Assembly (NCBI GenBank): GCA_963682175.1 | Contig: OY821782.1 | Coordinates: forward strand, 26,867,741 to 26,931,740 | Direction of reading: 5' to 3' | Length of the DNA: 64,000 nucleotides | DNA from: Triglochin maritima | Lineage: Eukaryota > Streptophyta > Magnoliopsida > Alismatales > Juncaginaceae | Shown: positions 21,645 through 33,455 of the stretch, one piece after another | Layout of the letters: each line of letters opens with the position of its first letter | How positions within the stretch are numbered: the first letter of the stretch is position 1 | Notes under the pieces: generated by a model | Database searches by the model: none | What the model saw: the letters and a program-made list of their open reading frames with translations, nothing else | What the model was told of the DNA's origin: nothing | Position numbers and translations under genes: made by a program

Positions 21645-21715
21645 AGCAGCGTCTGCTGAGTGGACTGGCCACATCAGCGCGCGTCCCGGACGCGCGCGTC
21701 CACTAAACATTTTCC
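21645..21715 (-). repeat. MULE right terminal inverted repeat
   Basis: On the minus strand it begins ggaaaatgtttagtggacgc and continues through ctgatgtggcc and ctcagcagacgct. It pairs imperfectly with 12726-12800 and is even closer in text to the single terminus at 35562-35632. Confidence 0.85.
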
Positions 21716-21724
21716 TTTCTTAAA
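21716..21724. repeat. 9-bp target-site duplication, right copy
   Basis: tttcttaaa, identical to 12717-12725. Confidence 0.92.
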
Positions 21725-21875
21725 GGCATGGATGCAACAAATCCTATTTTACTGTAGCTTTGAGTTTTCTTCTCATATTTCGACGCTTTGAAGTTCGAAC
21801 TAAATTGAACTAGTTCTTTAATAATTTTGACAATTACCCCATATATATCACCACACTTTCAAAAAAAGAAAAACA
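21725..21875 (+). promoter_or_regulatory. Putative core promoter of the DGD2-like gene
   Basis: A TATA-like ccatatatatcacc lies at about 21839-21852, after which the sequence becomes C/A-rich like a plant 5' UTR. The MULE insertion ends at 21715, roughly 125 bp upstream. The transcription start is inferred, not shown. Confidence 0.45.
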
Positions 21876-23261
21876 CAGACGTGGACGGTGGACCTTTATT
21901 GGCAGCAAATCGATACAAACCTAGGTTGTCCAAAACCCAGCAGCGACAGTTCACTAATCTTAAAAATACGAATATCCCCCATTTTCCCATCCATAAAACA
22001 TGTCTTATTCTGTGTCCATTCCAAAACTCCCATTCCAATCCCCTCCCGTAAGAATCGTATTCCAACCGTTGCTTCCACCGTTGTCCATTCCAACCCCCAC
22101 AAGCAACCGAACCCACCCAACTCCTCATACCTATCTCAGCTATTGCTAGGTTCGTTGTTGTGATTATTTTTTGAAGGAAATTTGGGGTTCTGTTTCTTTG
22201 TTTAGGGTTTGTTCGGATTGCGAAAATTAACCGAAACCTGATAATTTCTTCTGTCCAGCAGTTTGTTTTTTTGTTTTTTTTTTTACTTTCTCTTTATGTT
22301 ATTGTTTTTTTAAAGGGGTTGAGCTTTTCTAGATGTTATCAGAGATTATGCCCTTAATGCTGTGATTCCTTTCCACGGTGAAGAATATTGTGGACTTTAT
22401 TTTTTGATATTTTGGGTTTGGAGTTTTCGTATTTAGAGATTTTGAAATTTTTTGGATGTCTAAATTTAGCTCTTGTTTTCCACCTTTGATCGGTTTTTTG
22501 TGTTATGAAGTGGTCTGCTAAATGTTGGCCAAGTACGCTCAATGTGAAATTTAGTTATCTGGAGTTTGATTTAGTTTCAGCTTTACCAGTAGAAGCATGC
22601 ATGGAACCTGACATCATGATGTCCGTCATCGGTTTTTCAGCTATTTGTTATTGTTTTGTGCTCTGTTCCTTTTGTTGTAACTTGTGGCCAAACACCTCTT
22701 CTGTTCTCATCTTTAGTTTAATTTCTTGAAACACTTTTCTATATGATTGAGTTTTGGATTTAGTTATACTTTAGGGGATTTATATCCTATCAAAGTTGCT
22801 TTTAGTTTTTATTGACTTATGGCTACTTTTGATGTGGGTGATCTATTATGTTTGACTCTTGACATGTTGACTATGATCACCGTTCACGACATTTATTGGT
22901 TTATATCATCAGGCGAATGTAGATTCTCTGTTCAGCTTCAACTGCCTCTTATTTTTCATGATTGAATTGATCTAGGTAATTTCATTGCAATGATATCGAA
23001 AAGGACCATTAATAATCATTTCCAGAACAAAACATCGTACTTTATTTTTGCGTACCATGAGTTCTTTTATCTTGACCTGTCTGATTTACTGTATTTTAAT
23101 GTGTTCCGATGCACAGGACAGACATGAAACTTTATTCTCATTTCGTACAGAATCTTTAAGAAAATTTCAGGCCTCACATGTGTAGAACCTTTTTGTCATT
23201 TTGATTTTATATTTCTAAATCATTACTTTATTTATTTTGGGTAACAGTGTCTAATGACTCC
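21876..23261 (+). other. 5' UTR exon and leader intron of the DGD2-like gene (inferred)
   Basis: A pyrimidine-rich leader runs to about 22150, where ttgctag/gttcg gives a plausible donor. A T-rich intron of about 1.1 kb follows to the acceptor gggtaacag at 23239-23247. The remaining leader (23248-23261) contains an out-of-frame ATG at 23254, just ahead of the main start. Open frames in this stretch look non-coding. Confidence 0.5.
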
Positions 23262-26200
23262 ATGGATAAGCGGCGGAGTATTACGATATTTACGACAGCA
23301 AGCCTTCCTTGGATGACTGGGACTGCAATAAACCCCCTGTTCCGTGCTGCCTACCTTTCAAAAGTCAAAGGATGGAAAGTCACTCTTGTAGTGCCTTGGC
23401 TTTCTTTGGATGACCAGGCAATAGTTTATCCAAACAAAATTACTTTCAGTTGTCCAGCAGAACAGGAAGATTATGTTCGTAATTGGGTCAGGGAGAGGAT
23501 CAGTTTCAAGTCTTATTTTGGCATAATTTTGTATCCTGCAAAGGTGAAGTACTTGAGTTTTCCTGGTGAATACCTGAAATTCATGCTTTTTTGTCATAGA
23601 ATTTTAGCGTGAAACCTTTCTCTGGTACATTGGTTAAGCCTAAATTTTAATGGTAATTTAGTATTAATGCCTTTGTCCTCTAAACTAATTACACCTTTTT
23701 TTGTTGCTTTTCTACTGTTTTTATGCCTCAATTGATCGACATCTTGGATAAATCATGTCCACGTCCCATGGGGTTGAAATTAAAAATCATGAAACACAAG
23801 CTTTAGTACCGACTTAGTTTTAGGAACCCACTAGTACTGATGAATAACGAATCATTGGGATGTTTTCACTGGTAACAAATCAGCACACACCCTTTGGCTC
23901 GGGATATAAGATTTCGAAATGCAGCTGACAGAGGTGGAGTTCTTTGTTTTCTATTATTTTAAGAATTCATTATTTATTTAAAGAACTTCAACCTAACCAA
24001 AATAAAAGTTAAACCTAAACTAATAATAATTAATGTTAATTTAAAATGTTGGTATTTTCTTATCGCAGTTTTCCAAAGATAAAGGGAGCATCTTACCCAT
24101 TGGAGATCTCACAGAATTAGTTCATGATGAAGATGCAGATATAGCTGTTCTCGAGGAGCCTGAGCATCTCACATGGTATCATCATGGTCAGAGATGGAAA
24201 CATAAATTCCGGCGAGTTATAGGTGTTGTTCACACCAATTATTTGGAATACGTTAAAAGAGAGAAAAATGGATATGTCTACGCGTTCATTTTGAAGTATC
24301 TAAATAATTGGGTTACACATATCTATTGTCATAAGGTACATTTCTCATTTTAAATTCGCATTATTTATATAGTTACTATGCTTGATTGAACTACCAATTT
24401 ATTTATTTATCCTCAATGAAATTGTAGAACATATACTTGGATTAATGTCTCATATTTCTTGTTCTTTTCGCAGCTTGGCTTGTTCTTTAGTAAATAAGGA
24501 ATGTGTAGCTAAATTGTCAATATTAAAATAGAAAAAAATCTTAACTCAGGGTTATTAGGCACATGATATGCGATGGGAAGTTTTCCACTCGTTAAACAGC
24601 TTTAATATGATATTTTATATTTATTTCATGCCCCACTATTACAGATAAAACAAAAGGTAACCTTTTGTTGAAGAGAGCTGACAGAAAACTTTGAAGAGTG
24701 TCCCATAAATTTTTTTGAAGGCTATTTGATTCATCTACAGAACCTCTAGTGATGCTTCAAGATGAAAATCTGGTATCAATTAACAATTTTTTTCATATGT
24801 AGTGTGATCTTAGGTATTTTAGAAGCGGAGGTGCCATTTCAAATATACCAAGATTGAAAGTGAGAACATACCAAATGAAAAAAAACTTACGACTCCAGAA
24901 TGACTTATGGTAAGAATGGTAGCAGACGATCAATCCAGCTAGAGTTGTAGCATTCGTTAGTAAAGTAATCCAGAATGTCATAAAAGATAGTATTTCACCC
25001 AGCAACAACTTGAAATATGGTTACCATTCAGAACAAAATTGAAGTACTGCTTTGTATTAACTTAATGCGAATTTTAAAATCTGTCTGTTTATACAAATGA
25101 CAGTTTGGAAAGCTAAGTTCGTTAAGTTTATTAGAATCTTTGTGCATATTCTTTTGTTTCACTTCCATTCCTAAACTTTGAAGGAAATATATTCCATGCT
25201 TTCATGGCACTGCAGATCATAAGATTATCTGGTGCCACACAAGACCTGCCTCGATCAATTATTTGCAACGTTAATGGTGTCAATCCAAAGTTCCTCAACA
25301 TTGGCATCCTGAAAGAACAACAAAGACAACACGGAGTGCAGCACTTCAGTAAAGGTGCTTACTACATTGGAAAGATGGTTTGGAGTAAAGGCTACCGAGA
25401 ACTACTGCAATTACTCAAGAGCAACCAAAACAAACTTTCAGCATTTGAAATAGACTTGTATGGAAGTGGAAATAACTTTGATGAAGTCAATGGTGCTGCC
25501 AGAAAACTAAAAATTAAAATAACAGTTCATTCGGGCCATGATCATGCCGACCCTTTGTTTCGTGAGTAAGTTTTCATGTTGGATGTATATTATACAGGTT
25601 TCACCAATATAGTTATATTTCCTTTGACGTCTGATTTTTTTAAAGAGATGGTAAGTATTGAATTAAAGGTTGGTTGGTATCCGCATCCTACCCCAAAGTG
25701 CCAGGTGATCTTGACAACTTGAATCACTAGGACAAGACCCCATTGGCACATCTGATTTCTTTTAAATGACGCTGTATGAAATATTTAATGTGAATTTTCC
25801 TAGACTTCTAATTACATTTGGTCAATTTGGAAAATTAAACATTTGTAGATATGATTTCACAAAATGCCGTATTTCAAGAAAAAACGGTGTGTTATTGTAT
25901 CCTAAATTCCTAATGTCTTATTCTTTTTTTCCTCAATTTGCAATTTTTTGTGGGAATAAAGGTGTTGTTTGGTAATCTGGATTTTTTTTAAAACTTGGCC
26001 GAGCTGCATTAGGTAACTGGTACGTTGTTTTAGGAAATCAACGTCATTTTGTATGAAGCACTTCATTATTTTGTAAATTGCTGAATGTCTTATCTTCCCA
26101 AAATCAAGAATTCTGTGATACTTGCTGATATGTATATTTTCTTCATTCAGCTACAAGGTGTTCATAAATCCTAGCACGACAGATGTGGTCTGCACGACAA

Positions 26201-26664
26201 CGGCGGAAGCTCTAGCTATGGGGAAAATTGTTGTATGCGCTAATCATCCTTCCAATGAATTCTTCAGGCAATTTTCCAATTGTAGAATGTGTGACAACAA
26301 CAGAGGTTTCCTAAGAGAAACTCTCAAAGCACTTAAAGATGAGCCAGCACCCCTGACTGAAGAAGAGAGACACGGGTTATCGTGGGACTCTGCCACAGAG
26401 AGGTTCCTAAAAGCCGCTGATCTTGTTGAGCCCTCTATTTCAGAAAAACGTACGTCCACGTTTGCATTCACATCTTTATCGTCAAAAACACGCAGGTTTC
26501 GGAGGAAGATCGAGGATGCTTCTGCACTAGTACATCACAAGATGTCTGGAAATGAAAAGGTTAGACTAGCGTTTGGTGCTATCCCTGGAACCTTGCAGCC
26601 GGATGAGAAGCAATGTGAGGAATTAGGTCTTCACTTTCCCGTAAAGAAAAAAAGTTGTAAATAG
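23262..26664 (+). CDS. DGD2: Digalactosyldiacylglycerol synthase 2-like galactosyltransferase
   Basis: The coding exons are 23262-23543, 24069-24335, 25216-25565 and 26151-26664, with GT-AG junctions and consistent phases. They give 470 residues, close to the family length of about 470. The protein starts MDKRRSITIFTTASLPW, typical of DGD2-type enzymes. Diagnostic blocks are TGTAINPLFRAAYL, VLEEPEHLTWYHHGQRWK, GVVHTNYLEYVKRE, GAYYIGKMVWSKGY (about 231-243) and STTDVVCTTTAEALAMGK (about 308-325), the last containing the GT4 Glu motif. The enzyme transfers galactose from UDP-galactose to monogalactosyldiacylglycerol at the plastid envelope. DGD2-type proteins lack the long N-terminal extension of DGD1, and none is seen here. 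The gene is intact. It is the only clear host gene here, with a MULE at its promoter. Confidence 0.96.
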
Positions 26665-28072
26665 TGTCTGCTGTATATTGGTTATTCTGTGACGTCTTAA
26701 AAATATTTGCACATAGATGTAGCCATCCTTGTCTCCGGAGTTCATGTATGGAATAGCTAGCCTTAGCGTTGTCCATTTTTTTTGCTCTGTTGTCGTATAT
26801 CTAACAAGAACATTAACGTTCTAATCTTTTGGTAGCAAAACAATTACACTATGGCACTGTGATTTCGAAATTTTCGAATTGTGAAGTCAAGAAACGAAGA
26901 AAATAATATTTTTCAAATATGAATAGGTTGCCGCCTTATCTGTACATTTTGGAACCTAATAAGAAAGTTCCAACTCCCAGAAGCTACACCGGTGCAAAAA
27001 TAAAGTATCACAGATTTGCAGTACTCGTCCAAACAGAAACACAACATACAACAAAATTAAGATCACCCCAATGCTACAAAGATTTACTTGGAAAACCCTC
27101 CAAACTTTAAGGGAAAACGACCGCAGACCGATTCTGAGAAAAAGCATGGACCAACACAAAAAGACGAGGGATTGTGGTACCGGAAGTAGTAGCAGACAGC
27201 TGTCTCATTCCACATATTTCTCTCAATAGCAAACTATTATAGGCACAATCTAGATTTGCTACTTCTCTCGTGGGATCTTATCTAGTATTACATACATGCT
27301 TAAAACTTACGAACATCTATATATATTCATAGGCAAACCTCGCAAACGAAATAAGCACAAATTCATACAGCTACATCTTCGTGAGAAGAATCCAAAATCT
27401 CATCAAATTAGTGATCTAAGATTTGCGTAGGAAAATTGACCACCCATCTTTGATTTGCTCTTCTGTCGATCAACTAGTTGACCAGGGGGTCGACAAACCA
27501 GATAACTTACTAATAAATCCTCCGTTGGCCACAAACCGTAGACGACCTACAAATTAGCCCAAATTGATATTCGAGACATATCTCCAACAACGACAATCAA
27601 GAACTTACTTCATTTGCTAAATTTTTGAACTTAAAATTTCATAACCCCTAAACCCTATCCGGAATATTACGTCCACTCACCCCTCTTGCGCCAATTCTTC
27701 TCTTGGGCTACAATGGTCTCCAAAAATTTAAGCTAATAAGTTATTTTTCCTTTTTATTAGTTTGCCCATCTTTCACGCAGAAGGTTCCTCACGGTTTCAT
27801 TTGCACATTCTTTGTTTTTCGCCATGTTTTATAACCTTTTTACATTCAGTAAATTTCTACTATGCATTGCAATCAAACGTGCTCATATTTCTACCACGAC
27901 CGATTTGGTCATCAAACTCGACCATGTCCCCGTGCCGAATCGACACCACCGACGACTTCTCGTTCCCCCTCTCTTATTTTGCTGATTTGGCTGGACGTAC
28001 CTGATGACCTCAAGGCACATCATGCTCCAAATTGATGTCTAACCATCCTCTCGATAAATCGGTAGAGGTCAC
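26665..28072. other. DGD2 3' flank and intergenic DNA
   Basis: The first 150-200 bp are the likely 3' UTR. The rest is moderately AT-rich with no recognised gene, RNA or terminal repeats. The open frames at 26919-27110 and 27762-28004 have no family resemblance. Confidence 0.5.
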
Positions 28073-28721
28073 TGATTAATATCATATCATGCATATATCC
28101 AGGTCATACATCCTCCATTTTGAGCATAATCAATGCTATATAACGAGTTTAATGTTTAAGTTTCTGGAATAAACATGTTTAAGAAGAAGATACAAAAGAA
28201 CTAAAACGCGATAAAAATGACAGATCTGTGAGACTTATGAACCTGTCTACAAGAGAGAAAGATCTAGATGTAAGCCGGAAGGACGTAATAGCAAATTGAG
28301 AAACTCTACTCCATCATGACTTCATGAGGAGTATTCTGGCAATTAGATTCTGGCCTTGACTCAAACAACCAATGATAGTGCACTCTACGTGAATAATTGA
28401 AGCAATTAAGAAGGTATACGAAATTGGGTCATATCAGACCATTTCTGACCGCCGATTGGCGGCCCCAGACCCCCGATTGACAGTCCATTTTGGTTAAGAT
28501 CCGACCCAGCTTCTCGTGGTTGTGTATTATGTTGTTTATGTCCATGGTAGGCATGTTTCAGTAGCTCCACACCGGAGGATTGTCCCCATTTCCTTTTTCA
28601 TGTCTATAAATATAACTCATATTATTCCTTTGTAAACAAACTCAATTGCTTGGTGGTCATTCTCTCTAATTGGAGTGAGCATTTGGAGCAAAACTCAAGT
28701 GGAGGGAATGCTACTTGTAAT
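28073..28721 (+). mobile_element. Athila-like LTR fragment, plus strand (U3/R part)
   Basis: It starts tgattaatatcatatcatgc, matching the LTR start deduced from 1996 and 44580. It contains palindromes accgccgattggcggc (28448-28463) and a TATA box tataaata (28605-28612). The LTR is cut at 28721 by copia sequence, and a matching leader with primer-site remnant appears at 32575. Confidence 0.75.
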
Positions 28722-29615
28722 TGTAGGATCTTATGTGCCCTAATATTAGTCTAAAGGAGGGGGTGAATAGACTAATTAAGTTTTTTAAACAACTATTGCA
28801 AATTAAAAGCTAGAACAATAAAAATGAAGGAGAGATATGCAAACCACAATACCAGATGTATAGAGGTTTGGATCCAACCACCGGATCCTAGTCATCTCTT
28901 ACGAATTGCTCTTTCTCGAGCAACTTCGCGTCCTCCACTAATTTGATCTCCGTTGCAGGCCGAGATCATGCATTTACACCACAAGCTTTGCGAACACCCT
29001 CGCCTAGCTTGGACCACCTTCTCACAATCCGAGAAGAGATTCACTTCGGAAGCTAGTACAACTCTTGAAGAAAATACTTCAGCAAACTAATCTTGAGCAC
29101 TTGAAATGAGTGATGCAATCAATGAGCTTGTTTCAAGTGAGTAGATGTGAGCACAAGGATGTTCAGAGCAAAATGAGAGTAGTAAGAATGTTTGAGCTTG
29201 GAGAAAGATTGGTGTCCTAGAAATGTGTTCTCAACTTTATTTATAAGCTCTAAACTCAATCTAGCTATTGAGATTAAATTGGTATAGGGTTGTGTAAGAA
29301 TACACAAAACAGAAAAGCTCAGGGCACAATTCTGGGTAAGTTCGGTCGACCGACACGGGCAAAACGGTCGACTGGATGATGTCCAGAAATGAAGTCCAAC
29401 AAGTGCCAGAAACAAACGATCGAACGGATGGTAGGCTCGATCCACCGTTTGGGTAATTTGGTCAGGATGAAATAGTGCAAATTGAGATAACGGTCGACCG
29501 CAAAAGAGAATTGGTTCGACCGAAATAGTCCAACAAGATTGGTGTTGGAGAGTTTCATAAGTCGGTCAACTATTTGAAGGTCTTGGTCGACCGATAGACC
29601 AAATACGAAAAGGGG
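28722..29615 (-). repeat. Copia LTR fragment, inverted relative to its interior
   Basis: This U5-R-U3 fragment reads as a minus-strand LTR. The TATA box is at about 29238 (tttatttataagc on plus) and the cggtcgaccg-type motifs lie at 29341-29602. It lacks the expected terminal ccaaca. Confidence 0.7.
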
Positions 29616-29621
29616 GTTAAG

Positions 29622-29633
29622 TGGTATCAGAGC
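29622..29633 (+). other. Primer-binding site, initiator tRNA-Met
   Basis: tggtatcagagc, identical to the complement of the site at 5539-5550 but in plus orientation. Confidence 0.88.
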
Positions 29634-29669
29634 ATAGGTGCTAAATTTCATATATTTAACCGTATTTTA

Positions 29670-31461
29670 GCATGACATCTACTTCATCTAATCATGTAGA
29701 ATGATTGTGCACAACTATGCCTCCATTACTTAATGGGTCAAACTATGATTATTGGAAGAATAGAATGAAAATTTTCTTAGTATTTAGTGACCTCAAGTTT
29801 TGGATCTTCCTCCAAAATCCATACACCCCCTAAATGAAGAAGAACTAGCCTCCTTGAGTAGGGATAAAATGAAGGAATATGAAATGAACTTAACTATCAT
29901 GAATATCCTTTAATGTGGCTTAAATGAGGGGTAAATATAATGTGATTGAGGATGTGAAAGTGCATATAAAATATGGCATAGATTACAAATGCATCATGAT
30001 GGAGATAGTAAAACTAAAGAAACTTGCATTAGTCTCCTCATGCATAGATATGAAATTTTTTCGGTGCAAATCGATGAGAACATAAACAAAATGAATACTC
30101 ACTTAACCAATATCACTAACTCTTTTTTGGTTCTTGAAAGAAAAAATAGTGAATGAGAGATGACAAGGAAGTTACTCTGGTCACTCAACAACGATTGGAA
30201 AGATAAGGTCGTCACAATTGAAGAAGCGCATGATCTATCCAAATTAAAGATGGAGGAACTCATTGGAAACCTAATGACTTATGAACTTCAATCAAACATC
30301 GAAAGGAGAAAGAAGCGCCCAAGAACAAACCAACTTTAGCACTACATGCAAAATTCGATGAGCCAAGGAGAAGAGATGAGAATGAGGACATAGAAGTCCT
30401 TGCTGAAGACTTCCTCAGATTCCTCAAAAGAAGGACAAAGGAGAAATGAGAGAAAGAAGAAGTGAGAAGTGAGAAAAAGAAAAGGAGAAAGTGGAGAGTG
30501 AAAATGAGAGAATAGAGAGGGAGAAAAAAATGAGAGAAGGGAGAGGAGAAGAGAAAAGGAGAAGAGAAAGAGAAGAGAAAGGAAGGAGGAAGCTCACAAA
30601 GCCACTTGGGATGACTCTTCATCACCATCTTCATCATCCTCCTCCTTGCAAAGTAGAAGAGAGGTTGCCCACTCATGCTTCATAGCTATTGAAGATGAAC
30701 AAAGTGAGGTAGACTCTAACTCTTTTTCTACTAGATCTTACTCATGCTCAACTAAATCATATTATAGTGATAGCTCATGTTCTAAACAAGAAACATATAT
30801 ACATGATGAGCTTCAAAATGCATTTCATGATTTAGTTAAACAATATGAGATCATTTGTGAAAAGAATAAGAATTCTAGAAAGACTATCAATGATCTCCAA
30901 AGCCAAATTGAAATAATCATGAATGAGAAAAATGAGGTGATTGCTAGACATGAAAAATATGCATTAGAACATGTTAATCCAAAAGCAACACCTATTGATG
31001 TTGAACAACTAGATCTTCAAGCTTACAATGTGCAATTAAGAAAAGATCTAGAAAGATTCACTAATGGAAAAAAATGCTTGACATACTATTAGGTGGTCAA
31101 AGGCAATCTTTGGATAAACATGGTTTAGGATATAATACTTCTTATGTTAAAACCTATGTAATTCACACTACTTTGAAAGCAACTTTTTGTGAATCATAGT
31201 TCCTCAAGTGTGTGGGCTCCCAAAAACAAAATGGTTTGGGTTCCTAAACTAATATTCAAGGACACAAAATTGTTTGGGTACCTAGATCTACACTTGGAGG
31301 TACTTGAAGAAGGATGGGAGATCGGTAGTGACCGGGCAAGCTTGAAGAGTCAAATTCGAAACCGGTTGCACTCTCGAAAGGAAAATGGGACCAATTCGAG
31401 GATCAAAAGTTGGGTAAAATCCTCAGTCCTCTTCATTTATGAGAAATTGGTTCTAGTTTAG
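29670..31461 (+). pseudogene. Copia gag relic with coiled coil and WVPK tail
   Basis: The start, from 29670, resembles copia gag (LLNGSNYDYWKNRMKIFL), but a stop lies early and frames shift repeatedly. The UBN2 part is recognisable to about 30300. Next comes a Lys/Glu/Arg-rich purine tract (30420-30600), then an open stretch at 30646-31092 with a coiled coil (DELQNAFHDLVKQYEIICEK, NDLQSQIEIIMNEKNEVIAR). The end has MVWVPK and related motifs at about 31200-31300. The order matches the relic at 5501-4332. Confidence 0.75.
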
Positions 31462-31892
31462 GACATATGTAAACTTATTTGTCATATCTTTTATATCATT
31501 CATTGCACATCTTTTAAAGTTGTGAAAAACACATCCTTTGCTTTAGTGTCAAAATTTCAAATGGATGTAAAAAGAGGAATAAAATTGAACTTAATTGTTA
31601 TATCATATCCATATTGATAGGGGAGCTTAATGAAAATCTTTATCTAGAAAGGGTAATGAAGTGCAAAATTAAGTGGGAGCAACTTCATTACAAGAACTTT
31701 GGGGGAGAGAATAAATTCATTGCAAAATTTTGATAGATGTCAAAGAGGGTGAGAATATTAGGGGGTAACTTGAAATTGGATTGAAAATTGAACAAAACTA
31801 AGCACAATCATAGGGGGAGCATTTATATGCATAGTTTATATATCTAAATTTCAAGTAATTAAGATATAGGTTGTCATAAAAAAAGGGGAGAT
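31462..31892 (+). other. Copia interior 3' non-coding part and polypurine tract
   Basis: AT-rich with repeated 'ggggga' purine blocks (31620, 31668, 31700, 31775, 31812). The final tract aaaaaaaggggagat ends at 31892, immediately before the LTR start tgttggc. It mirrors 3697-4331. Confidence 0.65.
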
Positions 31893-32570
31893 TGTTGGCT
31901 TTTTGGCCTTAATCCATATTTTTATGATTTAATCAACATAATCTTAATAATAATTAATGTAGAGTAGCACACATATTGCATAACATATATATTGCTTTGC
32001 GCTAATATCTATAGGTGATCAAGACTCAAGAAAGAAAGGAACTCAAGTCAAGACATGTAATCAAGCTATTGAAGATATGTAATTTTGCATTTCTTTTGAG
32101 TCTTAAGAACTTTGTGTACTTGAGCAACTAGAGTAAATAACTAATCATATACACATTAGGTTCCTTGTAGAAGTCACACACAAAATCTCAGATCATTTGG
32201 ATTTCAATAGGTCACCCAAACTTAGACCGGAAATCACTAAACCAAACCTGAACTGCCTGTGCAAATTCGGTCGACCGAACCACCTTCGTTCGACCAATTG
32301 ATCTTTATCCAATTTTGACAACCCCGTAGTGTCAGTTTTTATCGGTCGACCGTCCCAAACCTTTTTGTTCGACCGTCTATCCACTGGACTTTCCTGGACA
32401 TACTTTCTGGACTTCCAACGGTCGACCGTCCCATTTGTTAGTTCGACCATTCACATAAGTGAACTTAAGTTATAGTCAACTTTCGTTCAACCGTTCCCTG
32501 CTCGGTCGACCGTTTTATTTCTGAACTTTTCTGGATTGCTCTAGACAGATTACGGTCGACCGATTGACCC
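31893..32570 (+). repeat. Truncated copia 3' LTR
   Basis: It starts tgttggctttttggcc and continues through the U3 palindrome array (cggtcgaccg variants at 32267-32560). It stops abruptly before the TATA region. Confidence 0.8.
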
Positions 32571-32574
32571 GATT

Positions 32575-32705
32575 CAGCGTCGTTGCCGGGGAGGTGCTTA
32601 GTCCAGACTCTGGTTTGGACGATTCGAGTGGATTTAATTTTTTGTTTATAGTTTTTCTTTGTTTCAGGAGACTCTATAGATCAGGGAAAGTCACTAGGAG
32701 GCTCT
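32575..32705 (+). mobile_element. Athila-like primer site and leader fragment
   Basis: gcgtcgttgccggggagg is a tRNA-Asp primer site with a change near its start. The next 110 bp (tccagactctggtttggacg...gtggatttaa) match the reverse complement of 540-590. It is the right-hand partner of the LTR fragment at 28073-28721; the U5 part between them is missing. Confidence 0.7.
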
Positions 32706-33137
32706 AAAGATTCGGGTGTATATTTGTGCTACCATGTAAATCTTACTCAATTTATATTATTGTATTATACTCTTAATTCAATTTCTTAAATTTATTTTAC
32801 CATGCATTTAGGTTAACATTAGAATTTCACATAGATAATTATAGCTTGATAATTCAAACACAAAAGGTGGAAAGAAAACGCATCATGTAAAGAAGAAAAC
32901 GACGTGTGTGGTATTATCCATTGTTTACATCTATCCTCTGTACCAAGCAAAGATGAATATTATATTTCTTTGATAGTTTTTTATTTTTAAATTTGTTTAA
33001 TCACCAAATAAATTCAACAAATATATAAATACAACATATATAAATCTAACATATATATAAATTCAACATATATAAATCTAACATATATATAAATTCAACA
33101 TATATACATCTAACATATATATAAATTCGAAATTTAT
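32706..33137. other. Unassigned AT-rich DNA with a ~32-bp tandem repeat
   Basis: From about 33010 the sequence alternates aaattcaacatatata and aatctaacatatata, about three and a half copies of a 32-bp unit. Nothing else is recognised. Confidence 0.6.
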
Positions 33138-33420
33138 AAATGCAATTTGTTTGCTTGGGTTGGGGACGGTTCAGTTGTGGTGGAGGGGAGTCAAGTTATG
33201 GTGGAGGGTCGGGTTGGTGTTGGTGTGGACGTCCCGGAGGGCGATTTGGTTGTGGTGGAGGGTCAGGTTGGGTTGTGGAGGTTGGGGTGGGAGTTCAGAT
33301 GGTGGAGGAAGGTGGGACATGGGGGAGGAGGTGGACAACGAGGAGGGAGGTGCGTCGCGCGTGGGGTTTGGCGGAGGAAACAAGGAGTGATAGCGAGAGT
33401 GACTATGAGATTGAGTGATA
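33138..33420. repeat. G-rich low-complexity block
   Basis: Runs of ggtggaggg and ggttggg on the plus strand give open frames on both strands (Gly/Val/Trp-rich or Pro/His/Thr-rich). None resembles a protein family. It may be interior sequence of the CACTA-like element ending at 33788. Confidence 0.5.
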
Positions 33421-33455
33421 ACCTTTTGAATAAATAAAAAAAAGACCAAACACGT

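Larger units (their letters stand above)
12726..21715. mobile_element. Mutator-like element with FAR1-type transposase and Ulp1-like cargo gene
   Basis: The element is 8,990 bp with a perfect 9-bp target duplication. The terminal inverted repeats (about 75 bp, imperfect) share the ggacgcg...cgtc..ggacgcgc core, an acgtggc / atgtggcc block and a gtcagcgtct / ctcagcagacgc block. Inside are two convergent genes: a spliced Ulp1-like protease gene (13067-17060, +) and a FAR1-like transposase gene (21408-18332, -). Large 22-bp minisatellites lie in the main intron of each gene and between their 3' ends. Plant MULEs carrying Ulp1-like genes are known (Kaonashi/KIUlp type). Pairing with a FAR1-type transposase and an intronic minisatellite is what stands out here. 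Confidence 0.92.
28722..32570 (+). mobile_element. Rearranged gag-only Ty1/copia element
   Basis: The left part (28722 to about 29615) is an LTR fragment in minus orientation, starting tgtaggatc. The interior from the primer site at 29622 and the 3' LTR from 31893 are in plus orientation. The interior encodes only a gag relic. The right LTR is truncated after about 675 bp and joined to Athila leader at about 32570. LTR similarity to 2236-3696 includes the TATA region, the gccgagatc-like splice of U5 text and cggtcgaccg motifs. Confidence 0.75.

Noticed and set aside
22505..22729. 74-codon frame in the DGD2 leader region
   Set aside because: T-rich intron-like sequence before the acceptor at 23247; no similarity to the N-terminus of DGD proteins.
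24793..25008. Minus-strand hydrophobic frame inside the DGD2 gene
   Set aside because: Lies in a DGD2 intron; AT-rich and unlike any family I know.
30260..30676. Minus-strand Phe/Ser-rich frame
   Set aside because: Antisense of a purine-rich stretch of the copia gag relic.
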